Of a stretch of DNA of 32,442 nucleotides, positions 8,007 to 16,988 are shown in pieces; positions within the stretch are counted from its first letter, which is position 1; the number at the start of each line of letters is the position of its first letter. The stretch covers positions 1-32,442 of the forward strand of contig CALGMJ010000131.1 of the NCBI GenBank assembly GCA_937958875.1, in the 5' to 3' direction. Origin of the DNA: an uncultured Verrucomicrobiales bacterium. Lineage in GTDB: Bacteria > Verrucomicrobiota > Verrucomicrobiia > Verrucomicrobiales > Akkermansiaceae. A program made the translations under genes and the position numbers. Under the pieces are notes generated by a model, which was given only the letters and a program-made list of their open reading frames with translations, ran no database searches and was not told where the DNA came from.

Positions 8007-9626
8007 ATGAATTTACCAAAGCGACTGGTCCGCTGGTGGATTTGCTTACTAGGGGTGATGCCTATCACTGCGAAGGCTTTAGTGTTTCGTGATACGGCTT
8101 CAACTCAGGGAAAGCGTTTCCTCAGTGAGAACGGAGAAATTATTCTTAATCCTAATTTTCATCTATCTGGAGTCGATCTCACGGGAGTGGGGTATCACCC
8201 TGCAGGTAAAGAGCGAGCAGTCACGCTCGTGTCCCCTAAATATTTTCTTTATGCGAGGCACTTTCGGCTCGGTGCTGGGACGACACTGCATTTCGTAAAG
8301 CCAGATGGAGGAGTGGTAGTGGGAACCATTCTTAAAAATCATGATATCATGAATTCTCAGGGAAAGGCGATTGATCTCTGCTTAGGTGAACTTGAGGAAG
8401 CGATTCATGAATCTACAGGAATTGTGAGTCATCCATACCTCAACCATTTTGATCCACTCAGTGATGCTTCCTTCTTCCTGAATCAATCGCACAAAAATTT
8501 GATTGTGCTGGGGAGAAATTGGGAGGGAGGAGTTGGCACTTTGGCTGGTTTTGAACGATTTTACGGAGGAGGGGGGCTCAATGCCTTCCAGGCGACCTTT
8601 TTCGAATACAATGTGAGTAGTGGCGGGGAAAGAGAGGTGTTTTATGAAGCTGGTGATTCTGGAGGGGTGTCACTAACTGAAGTCAATGGTCGTGGCGCGA
8701 TCATCAGTATTCATTCACATTTACAGACCTTTCAAAATCCTCTCCGTCAGGTGACTCGTTATCGGAATTTTGGAGGGTTTGTGGGAATGCCGAATTATAT
8801 TTCTCAGATGAATGACATTATGGAGAAGGATGGTTTCCATATGAAAAAAGCTTATCCCGATGAGCCAGAGGTGACATTGACGGTCGTAACTCAAAATGCC
8901 CCGATCAGAGCCGGGTATGATGGAATCCTGCAGTATGAAATCGAAAATTTAGATCTTCAGGTTAATGCGACGAATCTTAAACTGCAGCATGAACTCGCTG
9001 ACGGTGTTATCGCTTCAGTTTCAGGGGATGGCTGGGTAGATCTCGTGCACGATGATTTCTGTGACGTGCGGTTAGCCGAGCTGCCAGCTGAAGCGAGCAC
9101 GATACTGACAGAGCGTATCCGTTATGATGCTCCAGGTTCAGTGCAGCTTCAGGTCTCACTTGATCTCGATGGTTCAGCAGATCCTTTGCCACAGATAGTG
9201 GAGTTCACAATTCTGGAATCGTATAAAAGTTTTTGTCATAATATGGCGGACCCTTCTTTTGGAGGAGATGATGATGGAGATGGGATTATGAATCTCATGG
9301 AATATGCTTTTGGGGGAAACGTTGATAGTTCTTCCACCACGCAGGAGGACTCGGGGCGCCGAATCATGCCTCAAGTGCTTCCCGTGGAAGGTGAGGGGGA
9401 GGGGCTGATCAAATATGTATTCTTACGGCGAGTTGATGCTCTTGAGCGCGCGCTGAGTTATACTCTTGAGGCTTCTACAGATTTGTCGGGCAATGATTGG
9501 GAGCTAGTGACTCCGCTGAGTGAGGAGATTGAGGATCTCGGGAATGGTTTTGAAGAGATTTCCGTTGTTTTAGAATCTGCGGACCAAGGATGCTTTTACC
9601 GGATTAAGGTGGAGTTGACCGAATAA
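8007..9626 (+). CDS. Secreted trypsin-fold (S1-like) protein with C-terminal calcium-loop-type segment
   Basis: Signal peptide; possible triad YARHF / KAIDLCLGEL / EAGDSGGVSL. The C-terminal DDDGDGIMNLMEYAFGG is typical of secreted Verrucomicrobia proteins. Confidence 0.7.
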   Translation: MNLPKRLVRWWICLLGVMPITAKALVFRDTASTQGKRFLSENGEIILNPNFHLSGVDLTGVGYHPAGKERAVTLVSPKYFLYARHFRLGAGTTLHFVKPDGGVVVGTILKNHDIMNSQGKAIDLCLGELEEAIHESTGIVSHPYLNHFDPLSDASFFLNQSHKNLIVLGRNWEGGVGTLAGFERFYGGGGLNAFQATFFEYNVSSGGEREVFYEAGDSGGVSLTEVNGRGAIISIHSHLQTFQNPLRQVTRYRNFGGFVGMPNYISQMNDIMEKDGFHMKKAYPDEPEVTLTVVTQNAPIRAGYDGILQYEIENLDLQVNATNLKLQHELADGVIASVSGDGWVDLVHDDFCDVRLAELPAEASTILTERIRYDAPGSVQLQVSLDLDGSADPLPQIVEFTILESYKSFCHNMADPSFGGDDDGDGIMNLMEYAFGGNVDSSSTTQEDSGRRIMPQVLPVEGEGEGLIKYVFLRRVDALERALSYTLEASTDLSGNDWELVTPLSEEIEDLGNGFEEISVVLESADQGCFYRIKVELTE

Positions 9627-9694
9627 AAGAATTTTTCTGCCCGAAGTCTTGATCGTGATTTGACCTATCGCGGTCACAGGGCTTCACTGCCCGC

Positions 9695-11470
9695 GTGTCC
9701 CGGGATCAGAAAAATTCACGCCGCATAGATTGGAAGAAGACCTTTGGCCTTTATCACTATCTAGGATCTTATCGGCGGATTTTTATCCCTTCCCTGATTG
9801 CTCTGTTTATCACTGCAGGCTTATCGCTCGCATTTCCTTACTTTCTTGGCTCATTGATTGGGTCTCCTCAAAAGGTATCAGCTGAGGGGCTGGATTCTGT
9901 GCTTGTCCGGGAGAATATTAATCGGGTTGTCTTGACCCTGCTGGCGATTCTTTCCCTACAGGCTTTCATTTCCTACTGGCGAGTGAGGGGCTTTATTAAG
10001 GCAGGAGAAAGTGCCTTGCGTGACTTACGGAAGGACGTGTTTTCCCGCCTTGTTCATCTCCCCATGCCTTGGTTTACCGAGCGTCGCAGTGGTGAGGTAA
10101 GTTCCCGCCTTGCGGGTGATCTCGCCGTCCTGCAGGAGACTCTACTCACGACAGTCCCGCAAATGGCTCGTCAAACGGTGATTTTAGTTGGTGGGCTGGT
10201 TTTTATCTTTGTGTCTTCGGTAAAGCTTTCACTCTTCATGCTCGCGATGATTCCGGTGGTAGTCCTCGTCGTTGCAATCGTGGGGCGTAAAATCAGGCAG
10301 TGGTCTCGTGATGCGCAAGACCGATTAGCGGAGAGTAACGTCGTCGTTGAGGAAGCGGTGCAGGGCATTGCCGATGTCAAAGCCTTCACGAATGAAGCTT
10401 ATGAAGAAAATCGTTACCAATCAGCTTTGGATCGATTTTTAGAAGTGACCCTTAAAGGGGCCAAGGCTCGGGCCTCGTTTATTAGTTTTATCATTCTAAT
10501 TCTCTTCGGGACGATCTCAATCGTCGTTTGGTTCGGGGCCGGGATGTTAGCTGAGGGAGAAATTACTGCGGATGAATTTACCCGTTTCATCTTATTCAGT
10601 ATTTTCATTGGTGCATCTCTAGGTGCATTTCCCGAAATTATGAGCCAGCTGCAGAAGACAGAGGGCGCGACAGAGCGTATCCGTGAAATCTTAGCTGAAG
10701 AGCCAGAGGATCAACGTGAAGAGGTGATCAGCTTGCAGGGGAATCTTACCGCGAAGGATTTGAAATTCACCTATCCCTCACGGCCTGATTTTCCAGTCTT
10801 ACGGAGTGTGAATTTTAATATCGAAGCGGGTCAGCGGGTTGCCGTAGTAGGGCCGAGTGGAGCGGGGAAATCGACGCTCTTTTCTCTTCTCTTGGGGTTC
10901 TATGATGCTTCCGGCGGAGAGCTATCCTTCGATAGTCAGGCGGCTGCGGATCTTCCGCTGAAGTCTCGCCGTGATGCGATGGCTGTGGTTCCTCAGGAAG
11001 TGCTGCTCTTTGGTGGGTCAATTCGCGAAAATATTGCCTACGGTCGGCAAGGAGCCAGTGAGGAGGAGATTGAAGAAGCGGCCCGGCAGGCAAATGCGCA
11101 CGATTTCATCACCCAGTTTCCGGAAGGATATGAAACGACAGTGGGTCCCCGTGGTATTAAACTGAGTGGCGGCCAGCGGCAGCGTATCGCCATCGCACGG
11201 GCTGTTCTCGCAAACCCTAAGATCCTTCTTCTGGATGAGGCCACGAGCGCGCTAGATTCGGAGAATGAAAAACTTGTCCAAGAGGCGCTCGACGAACTCA
11301 TGAAAGGCCGAACCAGCCTGATCATTGCGCATCGACTCTCAACGGTGAAAAATGCGGATCGGATTCTCGTGCTGCACGAAGGTGAGATCACTGAAAGCGG
11401 GACTCACGATGAACTGATGGCGAAAGAGGGGACTTATCGTCTTCTCGCGGAGACGCAGCTTCTCGCTTAA
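9695..11470 (+). CDS. ABC transporter, fused permease and ATP-binding domains (MsbA/ABCB-like exporter), GTG start
   Basis: TM domain plus Walker A GPSGAGKST, signature LSGGQRQRIAIARA, Walker B ILLLDEATSALD and H-loop IAHRLST. Confidence 0.92.
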   Translation: MSRDQKNSRRIDWKKTFGLYHYLGSYRRIFIPSLIALFITAGLSLAFPYFLGSLIGSPQKVSAEGLDSVLVRENINRVVLTLLAILSLQAFISYWRVRGFIKAGESALRDLRKDVFSRLVHLPMPWFTERRSGEVSSRLAGDLAVLQETLLTTVPQMARQTVILVGGLVFIFVSSVKLSLFMLAMIPVVVLVVAIVGRKIRQWSRDAQDRLAESNVVVEEAVQGIADVKAFTNEAYEENRYQSALDRFLEVTLKGAKARASFISFIILILFGTISIVVWFGAGMLAEGEITADEFTRFILFSIFIGASLGAFPEIMSQLQKTEGATERIREILAEEPEDQREEVISLQGNLTAKDLKFTYPSRPDFPVLRSVNFNIEAGQRVAVVGPSGAGKSTLFSLLLGFYDASGGELSFDSQAAADLPLKSRRDAMAVVPQEVLLFGGSIRENIAYGRQGASEEEIEEAARQANAHDFITQFPEGYETTVGPRGIKLSGGQRQRIAIARAVLANPKILLLDEATSALDSENEKLVQEALDELMKGRTSLIIAHRLSTVKNADRILVLHEGEITESGTHDELMAKEGTYRLLAETQLLA

Positions 11471-12538
11471 TCAGACTGCTTGATAGTGGCGAATGAGTTC
11501 GGCTGCATTTTCCTGAAAAACCGTCTCGTGATAATGGGATAGCTCGAGGTGAAACTCGGGCTCTTGATAGACTGATTCATCTGAACCGGGGCGGCGATAA
11601 ACAAGGTCGTAATGATGAACTAGAATGGACTCTAGAAAAGTAGGCCAATCTTTTTGGTCAATCTGCTGATGCCATTGATCGACCTGAGCATGGCCACGAA
11701 GGCGTCGCAGTCCATTGAGTTTTTCTTTCAGTCTCTCCGGTTTCTCAATGAAGTGAGGGTAGTCTTCTGCAAGGAAGAGAGCTCGGTCTCGAAGAGGTAG
11801 GCTGACTTGAACGATACGTGCTTGCCCGAGACGTTTCCAGAGGGCTCCTGGACAGTGAATTTTTCCAATCCGATTTGACTCTGCTTCTGTAAAGACTGGC
11901 CGGCTGGGATCAAAACTTTGAAAATCTTGCCACAGGCGAGACTCGAACCATTTCTGCGAAGGTTGTTCCCTAGAAGTCGGATTTCCGAGAATGGAGCCTT
12001 TATGGTCGGCATGGCCTTCGAGGTCGAGAACCTGAGCCCCTTGTTCGGCAAGAGCATGAAGAAGGCGAGTTTTTCCACAGCCGGTAAGGCCGCCAAGTAC
12101 GATGAGTTCTGGTGTCTTAGTGCTTAGCTTCTCATCGAGATCCGCGATGAGCCACTTGCGCCATTGTTTATAGCCGCCATGCAAGAGTCGAGAGCGCCAG
12201 CCAATCGCACGAAAGATGATCGCCATTGAGTTTGAGCGGAGATTTCCTCGCCAGCAATAGATTAAGGGAGCGAAGTCTCGCTGGCGATCTGCGAGAGTAG
12301 TAGCAAGGTGCCGATGGATATTCTCCGTAATTAAAGTGGCCCCGAGCCGTCGGGCTTCGAAGGTATTCGCCGCATGGAGAGTTCCGATGGTTTTTCGTTG
12401 CTCATCACTGAGCACGGGAAGATTGATCGCTCCCGGGATATGGTCATCTTTAAATTCGGAGGGAGCTCGGACATCAATGATGTCCGAGAAATCTCCCGGG
12501 TGAAAAGGAGTTTTGACGCACTCAGGGAGCTGCATCAT
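11471..12538 (-). CDS. mnmH: tRNA 2-selenouridine synthase (MnmH/SelU)
   Basis: N-terminal rhodanese domain (IDVRAPSEF...HIPGAINLP, YCWRGNLRS with catalytic Cys) and a P-loop (GLTGCGKT). Overall architecture matches MnmH. Confidence 0.93.
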   Translation of the reverse strand: MMQLPECVKTPFHPGDFSDIIDVRAPSEFKDDHIPGAINLPVLSDEQRKTIGTLHAANTFEARRLGATLITENIHRHLATTLADRQRDFAPLIYCWRGNLRSNSMAIIFRAIGWRSRLLHGGYKQWRKWLIADLDEKLSTKTPELIVLGGLTGCGKTRLLHALAEQGAQVLDLEGHADHKGSILGNPTSREQPSQKWFESRLWQDFQSFDPSRPVFTEAESNRIGKIHCPGALWKRLGQARIVQVSLPLRDRALFLAEDYPHFIEKPERLKEKLNGLRRLRGHAQVDQWHQQIDQKDWPTFLESILVHHYDLVYRRPGSDESVYQEPEFHLELSHYHETVFQENAAELIRHYQAV

Positions 12539-12994
12539 CTAAAGGATTTCTACAATGAGGCTGATCTCCACGGAAACTCCGAGTGGGAGGGAGGAGACGC
12601 CTACGGCAGCGCGAGAGTGTTTTCCAGCTTCGCCAAATACCTCTACGAGTAGATCTGAGGCACCATTGATGACCTGAGGATGAGCGGTGAAGTCAGGTTC
12701 GGCATTCACATAACCACTGAGTGAGACGATTTTTTTCACCTTACTGAGTTCTCCGATTTCCGCCTTGATAACGGCAAGTCGGGTGAGAAGAGCTGTCCGG
12801 GCTGCAATCTGAGCAGTCTCGAGATCACACTCGCTAGGAATTTTTCCCAGATATTTCTCATCCCCGATAATTGGGAGGCCGCCGGAAATGTGAAGCAAGT
12901 TACCAGTGCGCACACAGTTGACGTATGAACCTACTGGAGGAGCGGCCTCAGGAAGAGTGAGGCCGAGAGTGATAATTTTTTCTTCAGGTGTCAT
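12539..12994 (-). CDS. RidA family (YjgF-like) protein
   Basis: YVNCVRTGNLLHISGGLPI...VKKIVSLSGYVNAEPDF...VINGASDLLVEVFGEAGKHSRAAVGVSSLPLGVSVEISLIVEI is characteristic of the RidA family. Confidence 0.9.
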   Translation of the reverse strand: MTPEEKIITLGLTLPEAAPPVGSYVNCVRTGNLLHISGGLPIIGDEKYLGKIPSECDLETAQIAARTALLTRLAVIKAEIGELSKVKKIVSLSGYVNAEPDFTAHPQVINGASDLLVEVFGEAGKHSRAAVGVSSLPLGVSVEISLIVEIL

Positions 12995-14049
12995 TGAGCT
13001 TGTGAAGGGGTGGGGGCTTTTACGAGTTCATCTGAAAACAGCGCCACAAAGCGTTTTCCAGATTTAGTGAGGCTGGCTTTTCTGCCAGTGCCCTCAAGGC
13101 GTCCGCGGGTATAATATTTATGATCTGAGCGAGTCGTACGAACGAAGGTAATGGTTGGTTGGGTTACCTTTCGAGCACTTGGAGTAACTGAGATCGGGAT
13201 GCCAGAGTCTGTATATGAAATCTCCCAGGAATGACTCGGTTTTGTAGGATCACCTTTTTGAAGCCACGGATAGCGCTGAGCGAGCCGAAGGCGATCTGAG
13301 TGCCGGGGAACAGCCACTTTAAAGTAAGGATTTGCTGTGGCGAGGAATTCAGGGATGCTAATCTGCGGGTTTTGTCTTTCGGCTAAGAATAACGAGGCGA
13401 TATCAATACCGATAAAATTTAATCCGTTATAAAGTCCACGAGGACTCTTTCCTCCAAAGAATTTCTCATGCCAGGCATCGAATTGATCGGTTGCCATGAG
13501 GCAGAGCTCAAGATGAAGGTGCGCGCGCTCCCGGTTAATTCCGCGGCCAGTGAACCCCATGATTGCCAGTGGAGTTCCGGCAAGAACTTGCTGGCCGATC
13601 TCACAATTGATTTGGCTCAAATGCGCATAGAGGCTGAAAAAAGGGCCATCACCCCAATTGTGTTCGACCACGAGGTAACGGCCGTAGCTTCCAGCTCGGT
13701 TGGAATTTACGTAAGCCACAGTTCCGTCTGCGATAGAGCGAATCTCATCTAGCGGATTATTCGAGCGATCTCTTTTGATCGGTTTGATATCGAGCCCTTC
13801 GTGAAAACGAGTTGCGATGATTCCATCAGTTTTCGTTTTTTTTAAATTACGAACAAAACCGTACATTCCTGCGGTCCAGGGCTTCGAGGCCACTCCGCCA
13901 AAGTTTCGGTGCACATACATGTAGTAGTCCTCGGGTTTCCCATCGATCAGTGCGCGATTATCAGTAGGGAGTGCGAGGTTGAGTGGCATCGCACCGATGG
14001 GGGGCAGAGGCACCAGTGCCAGTAGTGCTATGAGTAAAAGTTTCATCAT
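12991..14049 (-). CDS. M23-family metallopeptidase (LytM-like)
   Basis: HEGLDIKP...GTVAYV...GRYLVVEHNWGDGPFFSLYAHLSQI...HLHLELCL, with HxxxD and HxH zinc motifs. Overlaps the RidA gene by 4 bp. Confidence 0.88.
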   Translation of the reverse strand: MMKLLLIALLALVPLPPIGAMPLNLALPTDNRALIDGKPEDYYMYVHRNFGGVASKPWTAGMYGFVRNLKKTKTDGIIATRFHEGLDIKPIKRDRSNNPLDEIRSIADGTVAYVNSNRAGSYGRYLVVEHNWGDGPFFSLYAHLSQINCEIGQQVLAGTPLAIMGFTGRGINRERAHLHLELCLMATDQFDAWHEKFFGGKSPRGLYNGLNFIGIDIASLFLAERQNPQISIPEFLATANPYFKVAVPRHSDRLRLAQRYPWLQKGDPTKPSHSWEISYTDSGIPISVTPSARKVTQPTITFVRTTRSDHKYYTRGRLEGTGRKASLTKSGKRFVALFSDELVKAPTPSQAQ

Positions 14050-14591
14050 TAAGATTTACGTTTTTTCTCAGTCTTGAGAGTGCGTTTTAGTCGTGCCTTA
14101 GCGGCTTTCTTCAAAGCAGCACGTTCTTTTTTCTCCATTCCCTCTCGTGGAATCTGAAGGTCGATCACGTCGACATCACGCTGCTGCATCCCTTTCCATA
14201 CCACTAAAATGCCGTCACGTACGGGTTTGTCGACAAAGACAACATCAGTGGGACGGCCATTGATAACCGCTATCATCCATTTGCCTTGGGATTGAGTTGT
14301 CAGAGCAGCTAAGCGATTCGCGCCTCTACGGCTGAGCTGAAAAACTGCGCCGATCGAGCCGTCATCTGCCGGAAATGGGCGAAAGTGTACGATGTCAGAA
14401 GTGGGGGCGACTGGGATTCTTCTAAAATACTTCGTCCCGTCTGGCGCCTGGAAGGGGAAGATCATCTTCGGGTTGTCGTTTTTCGACCCTTCGATGTGAA
14501 AATTCACCATCGCCTTCGGAATCTTAGGCCCCATGGAGAATGCGATCTGAGTGAAGCCTAGAAATAAGACGGAAAGAAACAACCAACGCAT
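14049..14591 (-). CDS. Small secreted protein with possible SecD-P1-head-like domain
   Basis: Signal peptide. ANRLAALTTQSQGKWMIAVINGRPTDVVFVDKPVRDGILVVWKG resembles the SecD 'lT..n.Gr.lAivldG.v...p.i...I..G...I.G' pattern. Abuts the M23 gene. Confidence 0.55.
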   Translation of the reverse strand: MRWLFLSVLFLGFTQIAFSMGPKIPKAMVNFHIEGSKNDNPKMIFPFQAPDGTKYFRRIPVAPTSDIVHFRPFPADDGSIGAVFQLSRRGANRLAALTTQSQGKWMIAVINGRPTDVVFVDKPVRDGILVVWKGMQQRDVDVIDLQIPREGMEKKERAALKKAAKARLKRTLKTEKKRKS

Positions 14592-14827
14592 GGCGACATT
14601 CTGTCGGGCGACCCTCAGACTGGCAAGTCTGGGCTTTCTCTGGAAGCTTAGTGAGAAAAAGATGACCTAGTGCTCCGTCAAACCTAAGATTTCGGGTTGC
14701 TGCTGGTCTCTCGAAAATTTGGCCGCGTTGTCGATGCTAAGAGAATGCTCGATTCACTGATCATCTCCGCCTTGCCAGTTTTCCGATATCCTTCGCACTT
14801 ACCTGAAATCTTAGTCCTGACAAAGCA

Positions 14828-16972
14828 CTAGTTCTGTAACTTCCAGAGTAATTGATCGATTGCTTTTGCTGGAATGGCTAGAGAACGGTGGCGATAGCTA
14901 CGGGCGATATTGATGCCAATACAGCGACCTTTCAGGTCAAAGAGTGGGCTCCCGGCCTGCTGTGGAGTGATGATTTGATCGTGATAGAACGCAAATGGGA
15001 AGCCGAGTCGTCGCTTGCTTAGTGGTCCTCCTTTTTGTGACAAGCTGCTGAGTGCTTTATCAGTCATCGCAGATTGCTGGAGGTAAACACCTTGGAGGGC
15101 AGGGGGACGCTGTTCAAGAATGGGCGATAATTTGATCTCTTCTGTATTTCTCTGCACGAGAAGAGTGATTTTCTCCCCTGGCGCACGTGGAGTGATTTTT
15201 TTTGCGAAGTCATCCCGTGTTTCAATCTCATGGCCTGCGAATTGGATAATGTGATCTCCTTCTAGAAATCCTGCGCGGTCAGCGGGGCTGCCGATTTCTA
15301 CGGCTGCAATAATTAGGTCCGTGTCAGAGGGAGAAAATGAAATGCCCAACCATCCGGTAGTAGATTCCGGGGTTTGCGCATGTTCATAGCCAGATTTTGG
15401 GGATTCGCGAAAAGGTTGCGTCATACAACCCAGAACCGGGGTTCCTGAAGTGGGGGTGAAAACGAGAGTGCCCACGCGGGGTTCCCGGAGACGAAAGGAG
15501 ACTGGTGTCAGTTCGATGTCAGAAACTTTAAGCAGCGCGAGATCATATTCATGGTCTTTCGCGAGCAGGCTTAGAGAAGATTCTTTTTCACCAGATTTTA
15601 CCGAGAGTGAGCTTAAGTCCGATAGATCTCCGAGTTCACTCAGCTTGGTCAGAATTTCATTATTGGCGACAGCGGTACCGTGGATGATGAGTTCTTCTCC
15701 ACGGTAAATGGTGACCCATGATTCGTTCAGCTTAGGACCAGTCTCGATGAGTGTTTTTCTGGAAATGTTGACTGAATCTGGAGTCTGACCAGTGGCGCTG
15801 TCATTGATGCGCATGTTGATGAGCCCGGCCATAGGCATGGGGAAGAGTTGACGGCGGGGGATGGAGGTGGGTTCGATCTTGAAGGTCTGTGTCCCATTGA
15901 TTTTCAGGGTTAGAGAATCTTCTTTAGGATGGTTGGAAAATGCGAGGGCGAAGCTTTGGGTTGAGGAGATAGGGGTCTCATTCAGCGCGGTGATGATGTG
16001 GCCAGGTTTTAGCCCAGCCTTGGCTGCAGGTGAGTTCTGGGCAACTTCGGAAATGAGGGCGATTTCCCGATTCATGAGTGAAAGGCGAATGCCTAAATAG
16101 GGACGTTGCTTCTTACCGGGATCGACTTTCCAGTCATCGAGATAAGCCTGCATTTCATGAGGCGAAAGTAAGCGAGGGCGTCGCGCAAGCGGGTGCTCAG
16201 GGCGTTCGGCGAGATGCTGAAGAAAGGTCTCTCTGAGCTGCCGGTAAGGGTCATCGTAGAGGTGAGCTGTTTGTAGGGCATTATCTTCGGTCCCGAAATT
16301 TTTTGAGGCAAGTAGGTCGTCCCACTTTGCTACGATCGAAGGAAGTGGGACGTGCTGGTTCGCGCGCCAAGGCATTCCGATGTTTGAATTAATCCCGATC
16401 ACTTCACCTTTTAGGTTAAAAAGTGGACCTCCTGAGTCTCCACTAATCACGATGGCATCAGTGACGATTGGGTCTTTAAATCCGCTCTCTTGTCCGGCCG
16501 CGCTGATTTGGCCTAGGCGGACAGGGGGAGGGCGGTTGACCACAGGACCTCCGGGGTGACCGGTGACAATGACCCAGTCTCCAATTTGATAATTTTTTTC
16601 CCGGATGTAGGGTCGGTAAGGAAAGGGGCCTCCTTCTGTGATTTGAAGGAGAGATCCATCCGTTCCATGATCGACACCGAGAGTAAGCGCTTCCAGCTCA
16701 CGACCATCACTGAGTAAAACGGTGACTTTATTTCCTGGCGAAGAGGTGACGTGGGCTGCGCTAATGCACAAACCATCTGGGCTCACAATCACTCCCGAAC
16801 CAGATCCAGCTCCGCCCATGAAAATTCCGATAGTGGCATCGACCAGATCAGGAACCAGAGAGGTGACTTTTTTATGTAGTTCTTCTGCGGTGAGTTCAGT
16901 CTTCTCAGGGAGGGGCTCAGCTGAGAGAAGGAGGGTGCTGAAGAGGAGAAAAATCCAGCGAGTCGTGATCAT
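14828..16972 (-). CDS. HtrA/DegP-like S1C protease with PDZ, followed by a second degenerate protease domain containing an inserted PDZ
   Basis: Domain 1 triad: SAAHV, DHGTDGSLL, GDSGGPLFN. PDZ: AGLKPGHIITALNETPI. The second protease-like domain has DHEYDLALLKV, but QQAGSPLFD at the nucleophile position, and is interrupted by a PDZ (AGFLEGDHIIQFAGHEI). Confidence 0.85.
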   Translation of the reverse strand: MITTRWIFLLFSTLLLSAEPLPEKTELTAEELHKKVTSLVPDLVDATIGIFMGGAGSGSGVIVSPDGLCISAAHVTSSPGNKVTVLLSDGRELEALTLGVDHGTDGSLLQITEGGPFPYRPYIREKNYQIGDWVIVTGHPGGPVVNRPPPVRLGQISAAGQESGFKDPIVTDAIVISGDSGGPLFNLKGEVIGINSNIGMPWRANQHVPLPSIVAKWDDLLASKNFGTEDNALQTAHLYDDPYRQLRETFLQHLAERPEHPLARRPRLLSPHEMQAYLDDWKVDPGKKQRPYLGIRLSLMNREIALISEVAQNSPAAKAGLKPGHIITALNETPISSTQSFALAFSNHPKEDSLTLKINGTQTFKIEPTSIPRRQLFPMPMAGLINMRINDSATGQTPDSVNISRKTLIETGPKLNESWVTIYRGEELIIHGTAVANNEILTKLSELGDLSDLSSLSVKSGEKESSLSLLAKDHEYDLALLKVSDIELTPVSFRLREPRVGTLVFTPTSGTPVLGCMTQPFRESPKSGYEHAQTPESTTGWLGISFSPSDTDLIIAAVEIGSPADRAGFLEGDHIIQFAGHEIETRDDFAKKITPRAPGEKITLLVQRNTEEIKLSPILEQRPPALQGVYLQQSAMTDKALSSLSQKGGPLSKRRLGFPFAFYHDQIITPQQAGSPLFDLKGRCIGINIARSYRHRSLAIPAKAIDQLLWKLQN

Positions 16973-16988
16973 AAGAGTCAGAAGGCTG

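Noticed and set aside
10815-11391. Antisense ORFs across the ABC transporter nucleotide-binding domain
   Set aside because: Shadow ORFs of a highly conserved coding region.
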